Positions 35,385-44,084 of a DNA stretch of 64,000 nt are shown one piece after another. The stretch covers positions 1,488,001 through 1,552,000 of the forward strand of contig NZ_JAGTUT010000001.1 of the NCBI RefSeq assembly GCF_025685605.1, written 5' to 3'. This DNA comes from Granulicella arctica. GTDB taxonomy: Bacteria; Acidobacteriota; Terriglobia; Terriglobales; Acidobacteriaceae. Position numbers and translations under genes: made by a program. A model generated the notes under the pieces. That model was not told the origin of the DNA. It saw only the letters and a list, made by a program, of their open reading frames with translations, and did no database searches. Each line of letters begins with the position of its first letter. Within the stretch, counting starts at the first letter, position 1.

Positions 35385-36762
35385 GTTGAACGAGACAGAC
35401 ATCCAGGGCTTTGTGCTGCGAGGCTACAACATGCCCTTCGCGCGCTACTACTTCCTGCGTTTCAACGCTGCTGTAGCGGCGTGTGGATTATTGAAACGAC
35501 TGCTGCCCGAGGTAACTACCGGGCAGCGCTGGGATAACGGCAAGCCGGATAGCACGGTTAACATTGCGTTCACGTTTCATGGACTGGCGGCGCTGGAACT
35601 TCCGGATGCGACGCTGCTGACATTTCCAGTGGAGTTTCAACAGGGGATGCGGAAGCGTGGGGCCGTCCTGGGTGACACAGGCCTTAATGCAGCTGAACGA
35701 TGGGATGAAATGTGGCAGGGAGAGCCAGTACACGCGTGGCTTGGCATCAACGGGAGTTCGATCGAAGCGCTGGAGACGCGGTGTGCGCAAATCGTGGCGC
35801 TGGTTGAGGCTTCGGGTGGTGCAGCGGTGGTTGGAGCACAGGATGCGGCGGCCATTGCGATCGATGGTGCGCCGACGACGCGGGAACACTTTGGATTTAC
35901 CGATGGTTTTGGCAACCCAGATTATCTTGGGGTGGAGCGTAAGACGCAGCCGGGTCAAGGCAAGCTGATGCCGGATGGAAGCTGGGCACCTCTGGCTACG
36001 GGGGAGCTTTTGCTGGGGTACGCGGACGAGGCTGGCGAGTTGCCGGTGGCTCCGGTGCCGCACCTTCTCGCGAGCAACGGAACGTTCATGGTCTATCGCA
36101 AGCTGCATCAGAACGTGGCTACATTCCGCGCCTACCTTGATGAACATGCGTCTTTATATGCAGGGGGCAAAGAGAAGCTGGCTGCCAAGTTTCTTGGGCG
36201 TTGGCAGGATGGGACTCCCCTTGAGCTTTCGCCCGACAAGCCAGATGCTGCGATCGCGCAGGACCCGAGCCGAAGTACGAACTTTACGTATGGCGGAGAT
36301 GCTGACGGCACACGGTGTCCGATCGGCGCGCACATACGACGGGTGCATCCGCGGGATGCGTTCGGATTTAGTGGGCGACTGATCAATCGGAGGCGGATCA
36401 CGCGGCGAGGGCTTCCATACGGACAGGCTGTGCCGGAAGGCGAGGCGGCGACAGATCAGGAAGATCGTGGAGTGATCTTTATGGCGCTGAATGCCAACAT
36501 CTCACGACAGTTTGAATTCGTGCAGCAGCAGTGGATTGAGTACGGTAATGACGCGCATCTTGGCAATGACAAGGACATGCTGCTGGGCAATCACGGAGGA
36601 CATGGCAAGTTCGTAGTGCAGGGGGATACGAGTGCGACGAATCCCCCCTTTGTGTGCAGCAAGCTTCCCAACTTTGTGGAGTTGCGCGGGGGTGACTACT
36701 TCTTTCTGCCAAGCATTACCGCGCTTGGGATGCTTGCGATGGGGCTGGTTGATCCGCGGTGA
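35377..36762 (+). CDS. DyP-type heme peroxidase
   Basis: 461 residues from ATG 35377 (a GTG lies at 35368). Dye-decolorising peroxidases use H2O2 to oxidise dyes, phenolics and lignin-like compounds. The distal GxxDG motif is G173-F-T-D176-G177 (FGFTDGFGNPDY). The heme-ligand histidine is H319 in CPIGAHIRRVHPRD, and the distal Arg lies in RITRRGLPYGQ. Length and insertions are closer to the longer fungal/actinobacterial DyPs than to the short EfeB or encapsulated types. No Tat signal, so probably cytoplasmic. Its last 47 bases overlap the convergent larA-like gene. Confidence 0.9.
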   Translation: MSRLNETDIQGFVLRGYNMPFARYYFLRFNAAVAACGLLKRLLPEVTTGQRWDNGKPDSTVNIAFTFHGLAALELPDATLLTFPVEFQQGMRKRGAVLGDTGLNAAERWDEMWQGEPVHAWLGINGSSIEALETRCAQIVALVEASGGAAVVGAQDAAAIAIDGAPTTREHFGFTDGFGNPDYLGVERKTQPGQGKLMPDGSWAPLATGELLLGYADEAGELPVAPVPHLLASNGTFMVYRKLHQNVATFRAYLDEHASLYAGGKEKLAAKFLGRWQDGTPLELSPDKPDAAIAQDPSRSTNFTYGGDADGTRCPIGAHIRRVHPRDAFGFSGRLINRRRITRRGLPYGQAVPEGEAATDQEDRGVIFMALNANISRQFEFVQQQWIEYGNDAHLGNDKDMLLGNHGGHGKFVVQGDTSATNPPFVCSKLPNFVELRGGDYFFLPSITALGMLAMGLVDPR

Positions 36763-38035
36763 CGTCCTCGGGGATGCGGGCGAAGACGTAGGGGCCTTCG
36801 GGAACGAGGGCTACGCGAGCATCGGGCGGGAGGTCCATAAGGGCTGCGGCTATGGCTTCGGGCAGGGTGACAAAGCTTCGGTTTGCGAGTGCGCCGAGGC
36901 TCTCTCGTCCAATGTTCGGAGTGTAGAAGAGAAGATCGTGGGTGAGGCCGGTGAGCGCCAGCTTTTCGAGTTGCCACTGGTCGACCACTACAGGAGCCTG
37001 GCGAATCTCTTCGAGGTAGTTCTCGTAACCGGAGAAGGTGGCGAGCTTGTGTACGAACTCGGGAGAGCCTACACCCTCGGAGCACTCGCCAATGGTAAGA
37101 ATCCTGCCGCCCGGCTTGACGAGGTGCGCGGCCGAGGTGAGGCCCTTGATGGCCTGGTAAAAGGTGAGGTCGAGGGGATGGCCTGCCGCGCTCGTGATCA
37201 CTACATCCGCGAGACTTGTGAGCTTCTCGAGCGAGGTCTTACGGAGGAAGTCTACGCCGGCTGCGTGGGCCTGGACGGGTGACCCGGCGAAGACGCCTGA
37301 GATATCGCGCGTTTGGGTCAGAGTGACATCGAGCATGAAGTCATGGCGGGCAATGCCAGCTATTTCGAGAAGCTCCTCGTGGAGGGGATTCTCGGTGATG
37401 GAACCCTCGGTCGCCATGGGTTCGCGCATGAACTTTGGAGAGTGGATGACCTTGATGGTCTCCTGCGCGGCGAGGCCGGGAGCGACCAGCTTGCGGCCAC
37501 CGGAGAAGCCGAGCATCAGGTGCTGCTCAATGAAGCCGAGGGTGATGTGCAGGTCAGCGGCCATGAAGCGTTCGTCGATGAAGATGGGGGTGCCGCGCTT
37601 TGTCTTTCCAAGGGAGCGATGATCTGCCATGGCGCGGGCGTCGTGATTGATGATGCGATAGGTTGCGGCGATCTCCGGCCCAAGAATGCTGACGATTTCT
37701 TGCCTGGTGGCTGCACGGTGAAGGCCCGTCGCGATGAGGATCGTCACACCATCAACTGGAATACCAGCGTTATGGAGACGGCGCAGTAGAGGCGGTAGGG
37801 TCAGCCAGTTTGGCGCAGGGCGGGTGATATCGCAGACGGAGATGGCGGCGGTCTTTTTACCAGCGGCGAGCACGGCGAGGGAGGGGCAGCCGATTGGATG
37901 ATCGAGAGCTTGGTTGAGGGCGCGAGACACATCGCCAAGCGGCAGAGCCGATCGGCTCTCGATCACCTCGTAATGAGGACCGACAGGCAATGAAACAGTG
38001 ATACCCTCTTTTCCAAATGCGAAACGCAGCTCCAT
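36716..38035 (-). CDS. larA: LarA-type nickel-dependent 2-hydroxyacid racemase/epimerase
   Basis: 439 residues from MELRFAFGKEG at 38035. LarA interconverts hydroxyacid stereoisomers using a Ni-pincer nucleotide bound to a lysine. All known key residues are present at an offset of two from Lactiplantibacillus LarA: D69 and R72 (DITRPAP), H106 (TGLHRAAT), H172 and K182 (EQHLMLGFSGGRKLVAP) and H198 (IKVIHSP). So the enzyme should be active, but the superfamily also holds malate, gluconate and other racemases or epimerases and the substrate is open. larB, larC and larE for the cofactor are not in the window. Divergent from the permease gene, with a FadR-type operator between. Confidence 0.88.
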   Translation of the reverse strand: MELRFAFGKEGITVSLPVGPHYEVIESRSALPLGDVSRALNQALDHPIGCPSLAVLAAGKKTAAISVCDITRPAPNWLTLPPLLRRLHNAGIPVDGVTILIATGLHRAATRQEIVSILGPEIAATYRIINHDARAMADHRSLGKTKRGTPIFIDERFMAADLHITLGFIEQHLMLGFSGGRKLVAPGLAAQETIKVIHSPKFMREPMATEGSITENPLHEELLEIAGIARHDFMLDVTLTQTRDISGVFAGSPVQAHAAGVDFLRKTSLEKLTSLADVVITSAAGHPLDLTFYQAIKGLTSAAHLVKPGGRILTIGECSEGVGSPEFVHKLATFSGYENYLEEIRQAPVVVDQWQLEKLALTGLTHDLLFYTPNIGRESLGALANRSFVTLPEAIAAALMDLPPDARVALVPEGPYVFARIPEDVTADQPAPSQASQAR

Positions 38036-38107
38036 AGGTCTCCATACCTGTCCCGCAACGTGACGGGGGCCTGATCTTACCATTTTATTGCAAAAGCATT
38101 GATCATA

Positions 38108-38118
38108 TGGTCTGACCA
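38108..38118. promoter_or_regulatory. FadR/GntR-type operator between larA and lctP
   Basis: TGGTCTGACCA fits the FadR-subfamily consensus TNGTNNNACNA with a perfect TGGT/ACCA dyad. It differs at one base from the site in the receptor 2 promoter (minus strand TGGTCTGACAA). It lies 10 nt upstream of the -35 of the lctP promoter. Confidence 0.65.
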
Positions 38119-38127
38119 AAATGTCTA

Positions 38128-38157
38128 TTTACATGTCCAGATGTAAGGCATGATAAT
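38128..38157 (+). promoter_or_regulatory. Probable lctP promoter
   Basis: TTTACA (38128-38133), 18-nt spacer, GATAAT (38152-38157). The inverted repeat TTACAT/ATGTAA (38129-38134, 38141-38146) overlaps the -35. A start of transcription near 38164 favours the later translation start at 38247. Confidence 0.45.
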
Positions 38158-38246
38158 GGCCGTCATCTTGAATGGAAGCGAATCCCCGTGCCGACATGTT
38201 GATCTTTCGAGGCGGCACTCTTCACGCGTTTGAATCTGCAACGCAC

Positions 38247-39905
38247 ATGGTGCTTAGTTCAGGACCGCGATGGGAACAGGCCTATGATCCCACTCATCAC
38301 TGGTGGCTTTCCACGATTTGGGCAGCGCTTCCGCTAGTAGTTCTGCTGCTGGCGATGATCGTGTTTCGGCTCAAAGCACACCTTGCGGCACTGCTGACGC
38401 TGGGGACGGCTATCGCTATCGCTATCGGCATCTTCCATATGCCGCTAAAGCTGGCCGGACTTGCTACAGGATATGGAGCTGCATACGGTCTGTTCCCGAT
38501 CTTCTGGATTGTCTTCCCGGTGATGTTCATGTATCAGCTGGCTATACATGCGCGCCGCTTCAACCTTCTGCAGGATTGCCTGCAAGGAGTTACGGAGGAT
38601 AGCCGACTGCAGCTTCTGCTGATTGCGTTCTGCTTCGGTGCATTCTTCGAGGGGGCGGCAGGGTTCGGGACTCCGGTGGCTGTGTGCGGGACGATTCTGA
38701 TAGGGCTGGGCTTTGCGCCAATTGAAGCTGCAGGGCTGGCGCTGCTGGCGAACACTGCGCCGGTCGCTTTCGGTGGTCTCGGAATACCGGTGATCGCTCT
38801 GCATGGAGTCACGGGGCTGGACACGTTGCTGCTTTCGCGAGTGGTTGCGGCACTGCTGACTCCGTTCTGCGTGCTCGTCCCATTCTGGCTGATCTGGGCC
38901 TACGCGGGCTTCACGAAGATGCTTGAGGTATGGCCAGCCATTCTTGTTGCAGGCACCACATTTGGGTTGACGCAGTTCCTGATTGCGCGACTACATGGCC
39001 CGTGGCTGGTGGACATCAGCGCGGCTGTGGTCAGCATTACTGCTCTGATTTATTTTTTAAAGATCTGGAAGCCGAAGCGCATTCTTAATGCGAACCGCGA
39101 GGATATCACCCACCTTCCCCGTGCCGTGAGTACGAATCGGACAGCGCTGGTAATGCGCGCGGGGCTACCGTGGTTGATCCTGACACTTTGCGTAACGCTC
39201 TGGGGAACGCCCAAATTTGGTCAATGGCTGGATAGGCTCAGTTCGCCACACATCCATGTTCCGGGGCTAGATGGGCTGGTATTTCGAATGCCGCCGGTGG
39301 TTGCGGCACCTACTGTGGAGCCGGCCATATTTATCTTCAACTGGCTTTCGGCTACAGGCAGCGGCATCTTCATCGCTGCGATTATCGCTGCATTCTGCAT
39401 GGGACTTCGCCCGCGCAGCATCCTTGAGACTCTCTGGAAGACTGTGTTTGTCACGCGTTACACGATGGTTACAATTGCGGCTCTAATGGGGCTTGGCTTC
39501 ATTACGCGCTTCTGTGGACTGGATGCCACGCTTGGGCTGGCGTTCGCGAAGACGGGCGTTCTTTATCCTTTCTTTGGCACACTGATTGGCTGGCTGGGAA
39601 CCGCATCGACGGGATCGGACACCTCGTCTAACGTGCTGTTTGGCAGCCTGCAAAAGCTGACGGCACAGCAATTGGGAATTTCTCCCTATTTAATGACAGC
39701 AGCCAACTCTGGCGGCGGCGTAATGGGTAAGATGGTCGCCCCGCAGAGTGTTGTCGTCGCCACGACGGCTACCGGCATCTACGGCAGCGAAGGAACGATC
39801 CTACGGTTCGTCTTTCTTCACAGCCTTGGATTGGCATGCCTGATGGGCGGCCTGATTGCGCTGGTAGTTTATACGCCCGCCCTGACAAGATTGATTCTCC
39901 GGTAG
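38247..39905 (+). CDS. lctP: L-lactate/glycolate permease, LctP family
   Basis: A 552-residue, 12-14-segment proton symporter for lactate, glycolate or related 2-hydroxyacids. The start is chosen by homology: WEQAYDPTHHWWLSTIWAALPL matches the family N-terminus soon after this ATG; ATGs at 38172 and 38196 would add 25 or 17 residues. The signature EGAAGFGTPVAVCGTILIGLGF is intact, as are GWLGTASTGSDTSSNVLFG and SGGGVMGKMVAPQS. Divergent from larA and separated by only 4 nt from the convergent glycerate kinase gene. Together with these, it probably imports a hydroxyacid. Confidence 0.9.
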   Translation: MVLSSGPRWEQAYDPTHHWWLSTIWAALPLVVLLLAMIVFRLKAHLAALLTLGTAIAIAIGIFHMPLKLAGLATGYGAAYGLFPIFWIVFPVMFMYQLAIHARRFNLLQDCLQGVTEDSRLQLLLIAFCFGAFFEGAAGFGTPVAVCGTILIGLGFAPIEAAGLALLANTAPVAFGGLGIPVIALHGVTGLDTLLLSRVVAALLTPFCVLVPFWLIWAYAGFTKMLEVWPAILVAGTTFGLTQFLIARLHGPWLVDISAAVVSITALIYFLKIWKPKRILNANREDITHLPRAVSTNRTALVMRAGLPWLILTLCVTLWGTPKFGQWLDRLSSPHIHVPGLDGLVFRMPPVVAAPTVEPAIFIFNWLSATGSGIFIAAIIAAFCMGLRPRSILETLWKTVFVTRYTMVTIAALMGLGFITRFCGLDATLGLAFAKTGVLYPFFGTLIGWLGTASTGSDTSSNVLFGSLQKLTAQQLGISPYLMTAANSGGGVMGKMVAPQSVVVATTATGIYGSEGTILRFVFLHSLGLACLMGGLIALVVYTPALTRLILR

Positions 39906-39909
39906 GTAG

Positions 39910-41244
39910 TCAGGCCGCCGTATTATCTGCCAGAAGGATTCGTAGATCACGTACGTTGGTACCGGTGGGACCTGTATGAATCGCGTCGCCTAATGCCTCG
40001 AACAATGGGTAGCTGTCAAACTTTTCAAGCGCAGCGGTGATGCTGAACCCGATTGATGCTGCCCTGGCAGTTGTAGTTTCGGAGCACACTGCTCCTGCTA
40101 CCAAGCTGTTCCCGTCGATACCATCGGAACCTCCGCTAAGCACCGCGATGTGGCGCTTCTCTTCCGCGATGAGGCGTGCACATTCGAGGACGAACTGCTG
40201 ATTTCTACCGCCGATGCCGTGACTGGCTCGCAGTTTGACCGATACCTCGCCAGCGGAGATAACGCAGACCCTGGGATGGCTTTGCTGAAGTATGACGAGA
40301 CGATCGATAAGATATTTTGCGGCATCGCGATAGTCCCAGTCGTCGCAGGTGTTATCGATGAGGGTAACGAATCCTGCCCGCCTGGCGAGGCTTTCTGCGC
40401 CGCGACAAAGATCATCGCTGGAGACAAGGCAGATCCAGTCGGCGTGGAGAAAGGCCGCGTGATCGAACTTAGGGGTTTCGAGCAGGCGGGGGCCTTTGAA
40501 GAATGCTAAGACCTTCGGCGGGAGATCCAATCCTGTGACGCCGGAGCCGATGATGTCCAGGCACTCCTGTATCGTGGACGGATCGGGAAGCGATGGACCG
40601 GAACCGACGATATGCGGTGAATTTTCGGGAACGTCAGAAACGAGCAGGGTGCATTGCGTCGCGGGTTGCGCGGCTACTGCGAGGCGGCCTGCCTTGACCC
40701 TTGAAAAATGCTTTCGCAGAGCATTCATCTGTGTAATGGGCAGTCCGGAATGGACAAGCGCGCTGTGGAATAGAGCTGTTTCTTCAAGTGTGATTTCTTC
40801 GTCGAGAGACTTCTCGACCATTGCGGAGGAACCGCCACTGATCAGGAAGAGGACCAGGGTTGACTCATGCAAGCCGGCAAGCAATTGCAGAATAGCGTCA
40901 GCTGCGAGCTCTGAATCTCTGTCAGGAAGGGGATGGCCGCCATGAAGAAAGCGAATCCTCGGATCGAGATTGGCCGACGGGGTAACGCCCACGGCAATGC
41001 CCTCAAGAACCTGATTCGCTTCGAGTGCAGGCGCCAGGATAGGAACCAGAGTTTCGCAGAGCGGGACCGCCGCCTTGCCGATCGCGATGATGATGACCTT
41101 CCCGAACATCTTGAGAGGGTAGACCAGTTCTCCGATATGCAGGAGGCCGCCTGAGCATCGAACACGGCTTTGCATGATCTCTGGAATCTGAACTTGCCGC
41201 AGGGTTCCTAGAAAGATTTCTTTTGCTATTGAACCTAAAATCAT
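39910..41244 (-). CDS. gckA: Glycerate 2-kinase (GckA/MOFRL type)
   Basis: 444 residues. Phosphorylates D-glycerate to 2-phosphoglycerate, bringing it into glycolysis. The N-terminal DUF4147 domain is seen in VIIAIGKAAVPLCETL, FLHGGHPLPDRDSELAA, LVLFLISGGSSAMVE and MNALRKHFSRVKAGRLA. The C-terminal MOFRL domain has SAGEVSVKLRASHGIGGRNQQFVLECA and LSGGSDGIDGNSLVAGAV. Last gene of the receptor 2 operon, 73 nt after the glycosidase-like gene. Glycerate could come from uronate or aldarate breakdown (tartronate semialdehyde route) or be a direct nutrient. Confidence 0.9.
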   Translation of the reverse strand: MILGSIAKEIFLGTLRQVQIPEIMQSRVRCSGGLLHIGELVYPLKMFGKVIIIAIGKAAVPLCETLVPILAPALEANQVLEGIAVGVTPSANLDPRIRFLHGGHPLPDRDSELAADAILQLLAGLHESTLVLFLISGGSSAMVEKSLDEEITLEETALFHSALVHSGLPITQMNALRKHFSRVKAGRLAVAAQPATQCTLLVSDVPENSPHIVGSGPSLPDPSTIQECLDIIGSGVTGLDLPPKVLAFFKGPRLLETPKFDHAAFLHADWICLVSSDDLCRGAESLARRAGFVTLIDNTCDDWDYRDAAKYLIDRLVILQQSHPRVCVISAGEVSVKLRASHGIGGRNQQFVLECARLIAEEKRHIAVLSGGSDGIDGNSLVAGAVCSETTTARAASIGFSITAALEKFDSYPLFEALGDAIHTGPTGTNVRDLRILLADNTAA

Positions 41245-41317
41245 TGGACTGTTTACTCAGCCTATCGGCAATCGTCCTGCACTGTCTTCTTACGTGGCGA
41301 CAGTCTGGAGAGATGGA

Positions 41318-44032
41318 TTACATACGGAGGGCGATGAAGTAAGGCTGGCTCGCCAGATTCTTTGAGAAACCCGGATAAAGACTAGCATTCATACCCTCTT
41401 GTTTTACTTCAAAGTAGTACTCCAATGGGTATTCTGAATCAGTGTAGGAAGCGGGGATGGCCGCAGCATAGTGAGCGCCCTGAACCTCCATTGGCACCAT
41501 CGTGTAGCGTTCGGCTTGATCGACGTGGCGATAGTACAGATGGACCGCACTGCCAGGTTGGGGGAGGGATACGGAGAGCTGTAATGGCTGCCCTGGGTGG
41601 AACTTGCCGGGAGCTTCGTGTTTGATGGCCGGTATGTGCCTGACGGGCCGACCGAGTGCCTCTCTGATGGCGAGAGCTACGCTGGGTTGAGCAGGGCTGT
41701 TGGTGGAGGAATCGACCCTAAGAGCCACGGCGGCAATATCTTTGTCGATCGCTGGAAGGCGGTCGAGCCAGTGGCCTCGGAGTTGTGACTGCTCACCTAC
41801 CGTGATGTCGGACATATAGACGCCCTTGGCCTGATTCGCAAGATCAGCCCATATGTCACGGGCCTGCCGGTATTGGATCAAGGATGCCTTCAGAGCAGCC
41901 TGATCGTTGGTCTTCTTGTAGATCTCGAAGAGGACGCCACTTCGGAATTTCGTTGCAAAGAAAGACCCGAGAGCAGCCTGCAACGAGACGTCGATTGCCA
42001 TGCGCCGATACTCCGGCGTGGTGCGGTTGGTGGAGGTTACGTTTGCACGCTTCAGATGACGCTGTGCTTCGGCAGATAGATCTTCGAGCCACTGTGCTAC
42101 TTCGACCGGCGTGTACTTACCGCTTCGGTTGCCATCGACCAGCTCTGCGGCGAAGTCGCTCATGCGAGAGAAAAGTTGAGGATCGAGTGGACTGACGTTG
42201 CCGAAGACCTTAGGGGATGGGCTGTCGGTGTAGGGGCCGGGATGATCGCTGTCGACCATCGACTGGTTGTAGTAGACCTCAGGCCAGTAGGTGTTGTTTC
42301 CCGCTGAGGCTCCATGCGCCGTAGTGATGATGGGCAGGATGCGGCTGGCGTTTGCGAGAGCGGCTTCAACGTCAGGAGCACCGGGACCGAACTCGTGGTG
42401 CAGAGACCGCTGCCAGACTGCCGGGGCAGCATCGGGATTGTAGAGGAGCCTGCCCCAGATCCGATAACTGTAAGCGTATTTCTGCCAATCCCAGCGGGGG
42501 CTGAGTGACAGATCTGTGTAGGCGGTTCGGTTGCCGGCGTGACCCGAACCGCGACGACCCTTGAAGGAGAGCGGCTCGCAGATCTCCACGCCATTGCTGC
42601 CGCAGAAACTGAAAGCCTTTGAATACTGGGCGCCTGTGACAGGATCTCCCCAGAGGAGCAGGCGCTGGGTGCCGGGCCAGATGCGATGCACGACGGAGTA
42701 CTTGCGATCGTCACGGAGAAGATCGCCGTGGCCATAGCGGAGAAAACTGCGCGTTCCGGTGCTGAGCTTCATCAGGCCAGTCTTCTCTTCGCCAGGTTTT
42801 GGCTGTTCGAGTTCTCGGATGTCGGCCTGATGGTAGCTCATACCCATGTGCTCGGCCCAGAACTTTGGGGAGATCGCCACGGGTTGCTGGGTCGCGATGG
42901 CGATGTCAGTCATCGTCTGATCCATGCCTTTAGCGTGCATGTCGATCTCGATCTTGCGGCCGCAGGTGGCTACGCCATCGAAGACTGTTTTCCAGAACTC
43001 GTAGCTACCCTCCGACACACCACTCTCGCCGTGGATGCGGAAGGTGACACCGCTGATGGATGGACATTCTTTCAGCAGCATACGCACGGCATCGCGGCAG
43101 TACGGGCCGTGAGTCTTGTGAGTCAGGCCCTCGATGGTGTAGTTGGGATTTGGGCTGTCGATCCACTCGTAGCCGTGCATCCATAGGCCGACGCTGAACT
43201 CCATGCCGCGAGCTACGGTCTCTTCGCTGATGAAGCGGAGCATCGCGAGATTACTATCCCTCTCGGCATCAGAAAGTTGAGGGACGCGTACGTTGTAGCC
43301 AGGAACTGCGAGCATGAAAGGGTAAGTGAAAAGGAAGTAGGCGTCCGTGACCTGGCGAATGAAGTCGTAGCCGATGCCGAAGGCCAGGTTGAAGCGATTG
43401 AAGCGGTTTGCGGCTAGCATGGTCAAATATTGCTTCCACATCTCGCGATCGTTGTACCAGGGTTTGTCTTCGACATCACTGGTGAAGAGGCGCGTGATAC
43501 TGCGAACCTGATTTGCGGGACGCTCTGCCAGTGGTTGTGTGATTGTGAGCGCAGCGATAGCGTTAGGTGCGTTCTGAACGCGGTCCGAGAGATCGAGGAG
43601 AGCGTAGACGAGCCCCCGTATGTCATAGCCACAGGCGAGCAGTACTTTGCGGCCATCAATAGTGCCTGAAGCAAGACCAAGAGCCTCATGAACCTTGGGT
43701 ACTTCGATCGCTGCGGCCTGCAGGATCTGCGTGGCCACGAAAGTAGTTGAACCGGTTGCAAGGATACACAGGTCCTCTGTGCTTGCTCGGTCGAGGAGGT
43801 CGAAACGAGAGACTATAACACCATGTGCGGAGAGTGAATCCTCCAACTGCTTCGCTGCCCACAGCGCCGCCGGGGCGCTCGCGACCGGGTCGGCGGGATC
43901 AATGATGATGAAGACGCTGCGCGTGTTTGCCGGGACGGCCCGGGCCCGGGCTTCGACGCCCGCAAGTGCTGCCGTCGTGCCTGCTGCCTGAATAAATTGA
44001 CGGCGATTCCAAGAACCCCTAACTCGATCCAT
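41318..44032 (-). CDS. Tat-exported large glycosidase-like protein, family not assigned
   Basis: 904 residues from the ATG at 44032, preceded by GAGGAACGTC; a GTG at 44065 is less likely. The leader has the twin-arginine motif WNRRQFIQAAGTTAALAG. Residues about 40-165 look like the small alpha/beta domain in front of GH67 alpha-glucuronidases and GH20 enzymes (APAALWAAKQLEDSLSAHGV). A probable barrel follows, with FNLAFGIGYDF, GLWMHGYEWIDSPNPNY, SGVTFRIHGESGVSEGSYEF and EIDMHAKGM, then a helical region, and a C-terminal beta-sandwich. FRIHGESG resembles the active-site region of alpha-glucuronidases, but no named family fits fully. Between receptor 2 and glycerate kinase on one transcript. 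Confidence 0.65.
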   Translation of the reverse strand: MDRVRGSWNRRQFIQAAGTTAALAGVEARARAVPANTRSVFIIIDPADPVASAPAALWAAKQLEDSLSAHGVIVSRFDLLDRASTEDLCILATGSTTFVATQILQAAAIEVPKVHEALGLASGTIDGRKVLLACGYDIRGLVYALLDLSDRVQNAPNAIAALTITQPLAERPANQVRSITRLFTSDVEDKPWYNDREMWKQYLTMLAANRFNRFNLAFGIGYDFIRQVTDAYFLFTYPFMLAVPGYNVRVPQLSDAERDSNLAMLRFISEETVARGMEFSVGLWMHGYEWIDSPNPNYTIEGLTHKTHGPYCRDAVRMLLKECPSISGVTFRIHGESGVSEGSYEFWKTVFDGVATCGRKIEIDMHAKGMDQTMTDIAIATQQPVAISPKFWAEHMGMSYHQADIRELEQPKPGEEKTGLMKLSTGTRSFLRYGHGDLLRDDRKYSVVHRIWPGTQRLLLWGDPVTGAQYSKAFSFCGSNGVEICEPLSFKGRRGSGHAGNRTAYTDLSLSPRWDWQKYAYSYRIWGRLLYNPDAAPAVWQRSLHHEFGPGAPDVEAALANASRILPIITTAHGASAGNNTYWPEVYYNQSMVDSDHPGPYTDSPSPKVFGNVSPLDPQLFSRMSDFAAELVDGNRSGKYTPVEVAQWLEDLSAEAQRHLKRANVTSTNRTTPEYRRMAIDVSLQAALGSFFATKFRSGVLFEIYKKTNDQAALKASLIQYRQARDIWADLANQAKGVYMSDITVGEQSQLRGHWLDRLPAIDKDIAAVALRVDSSTNSPAQPSVALAIREALGRPVRHIPAIKHEAPGKFHPGQPLQLSVSLPQPGSAVHLYYRHVDQAERYTMVPMEVQGAHYAAAIPASYTDSEYPLEYYFEVKQEGMNASLYPGFSKNLASQPYFIALRM

Positions 44033-44084
44033 GACGTTCCTCGATGACCTACTGATGTGCTGCACTAAAAGAAGCTGATTGTAT

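Noticed and set aside
34142..36762. DyP unit as an encapsulin nanocompartment
   Set aside because: Neither small protein has the HK97-shell size (about 260-280 residues) or sequence features, and the DyP has no obvious C-terminal cargo peptide.
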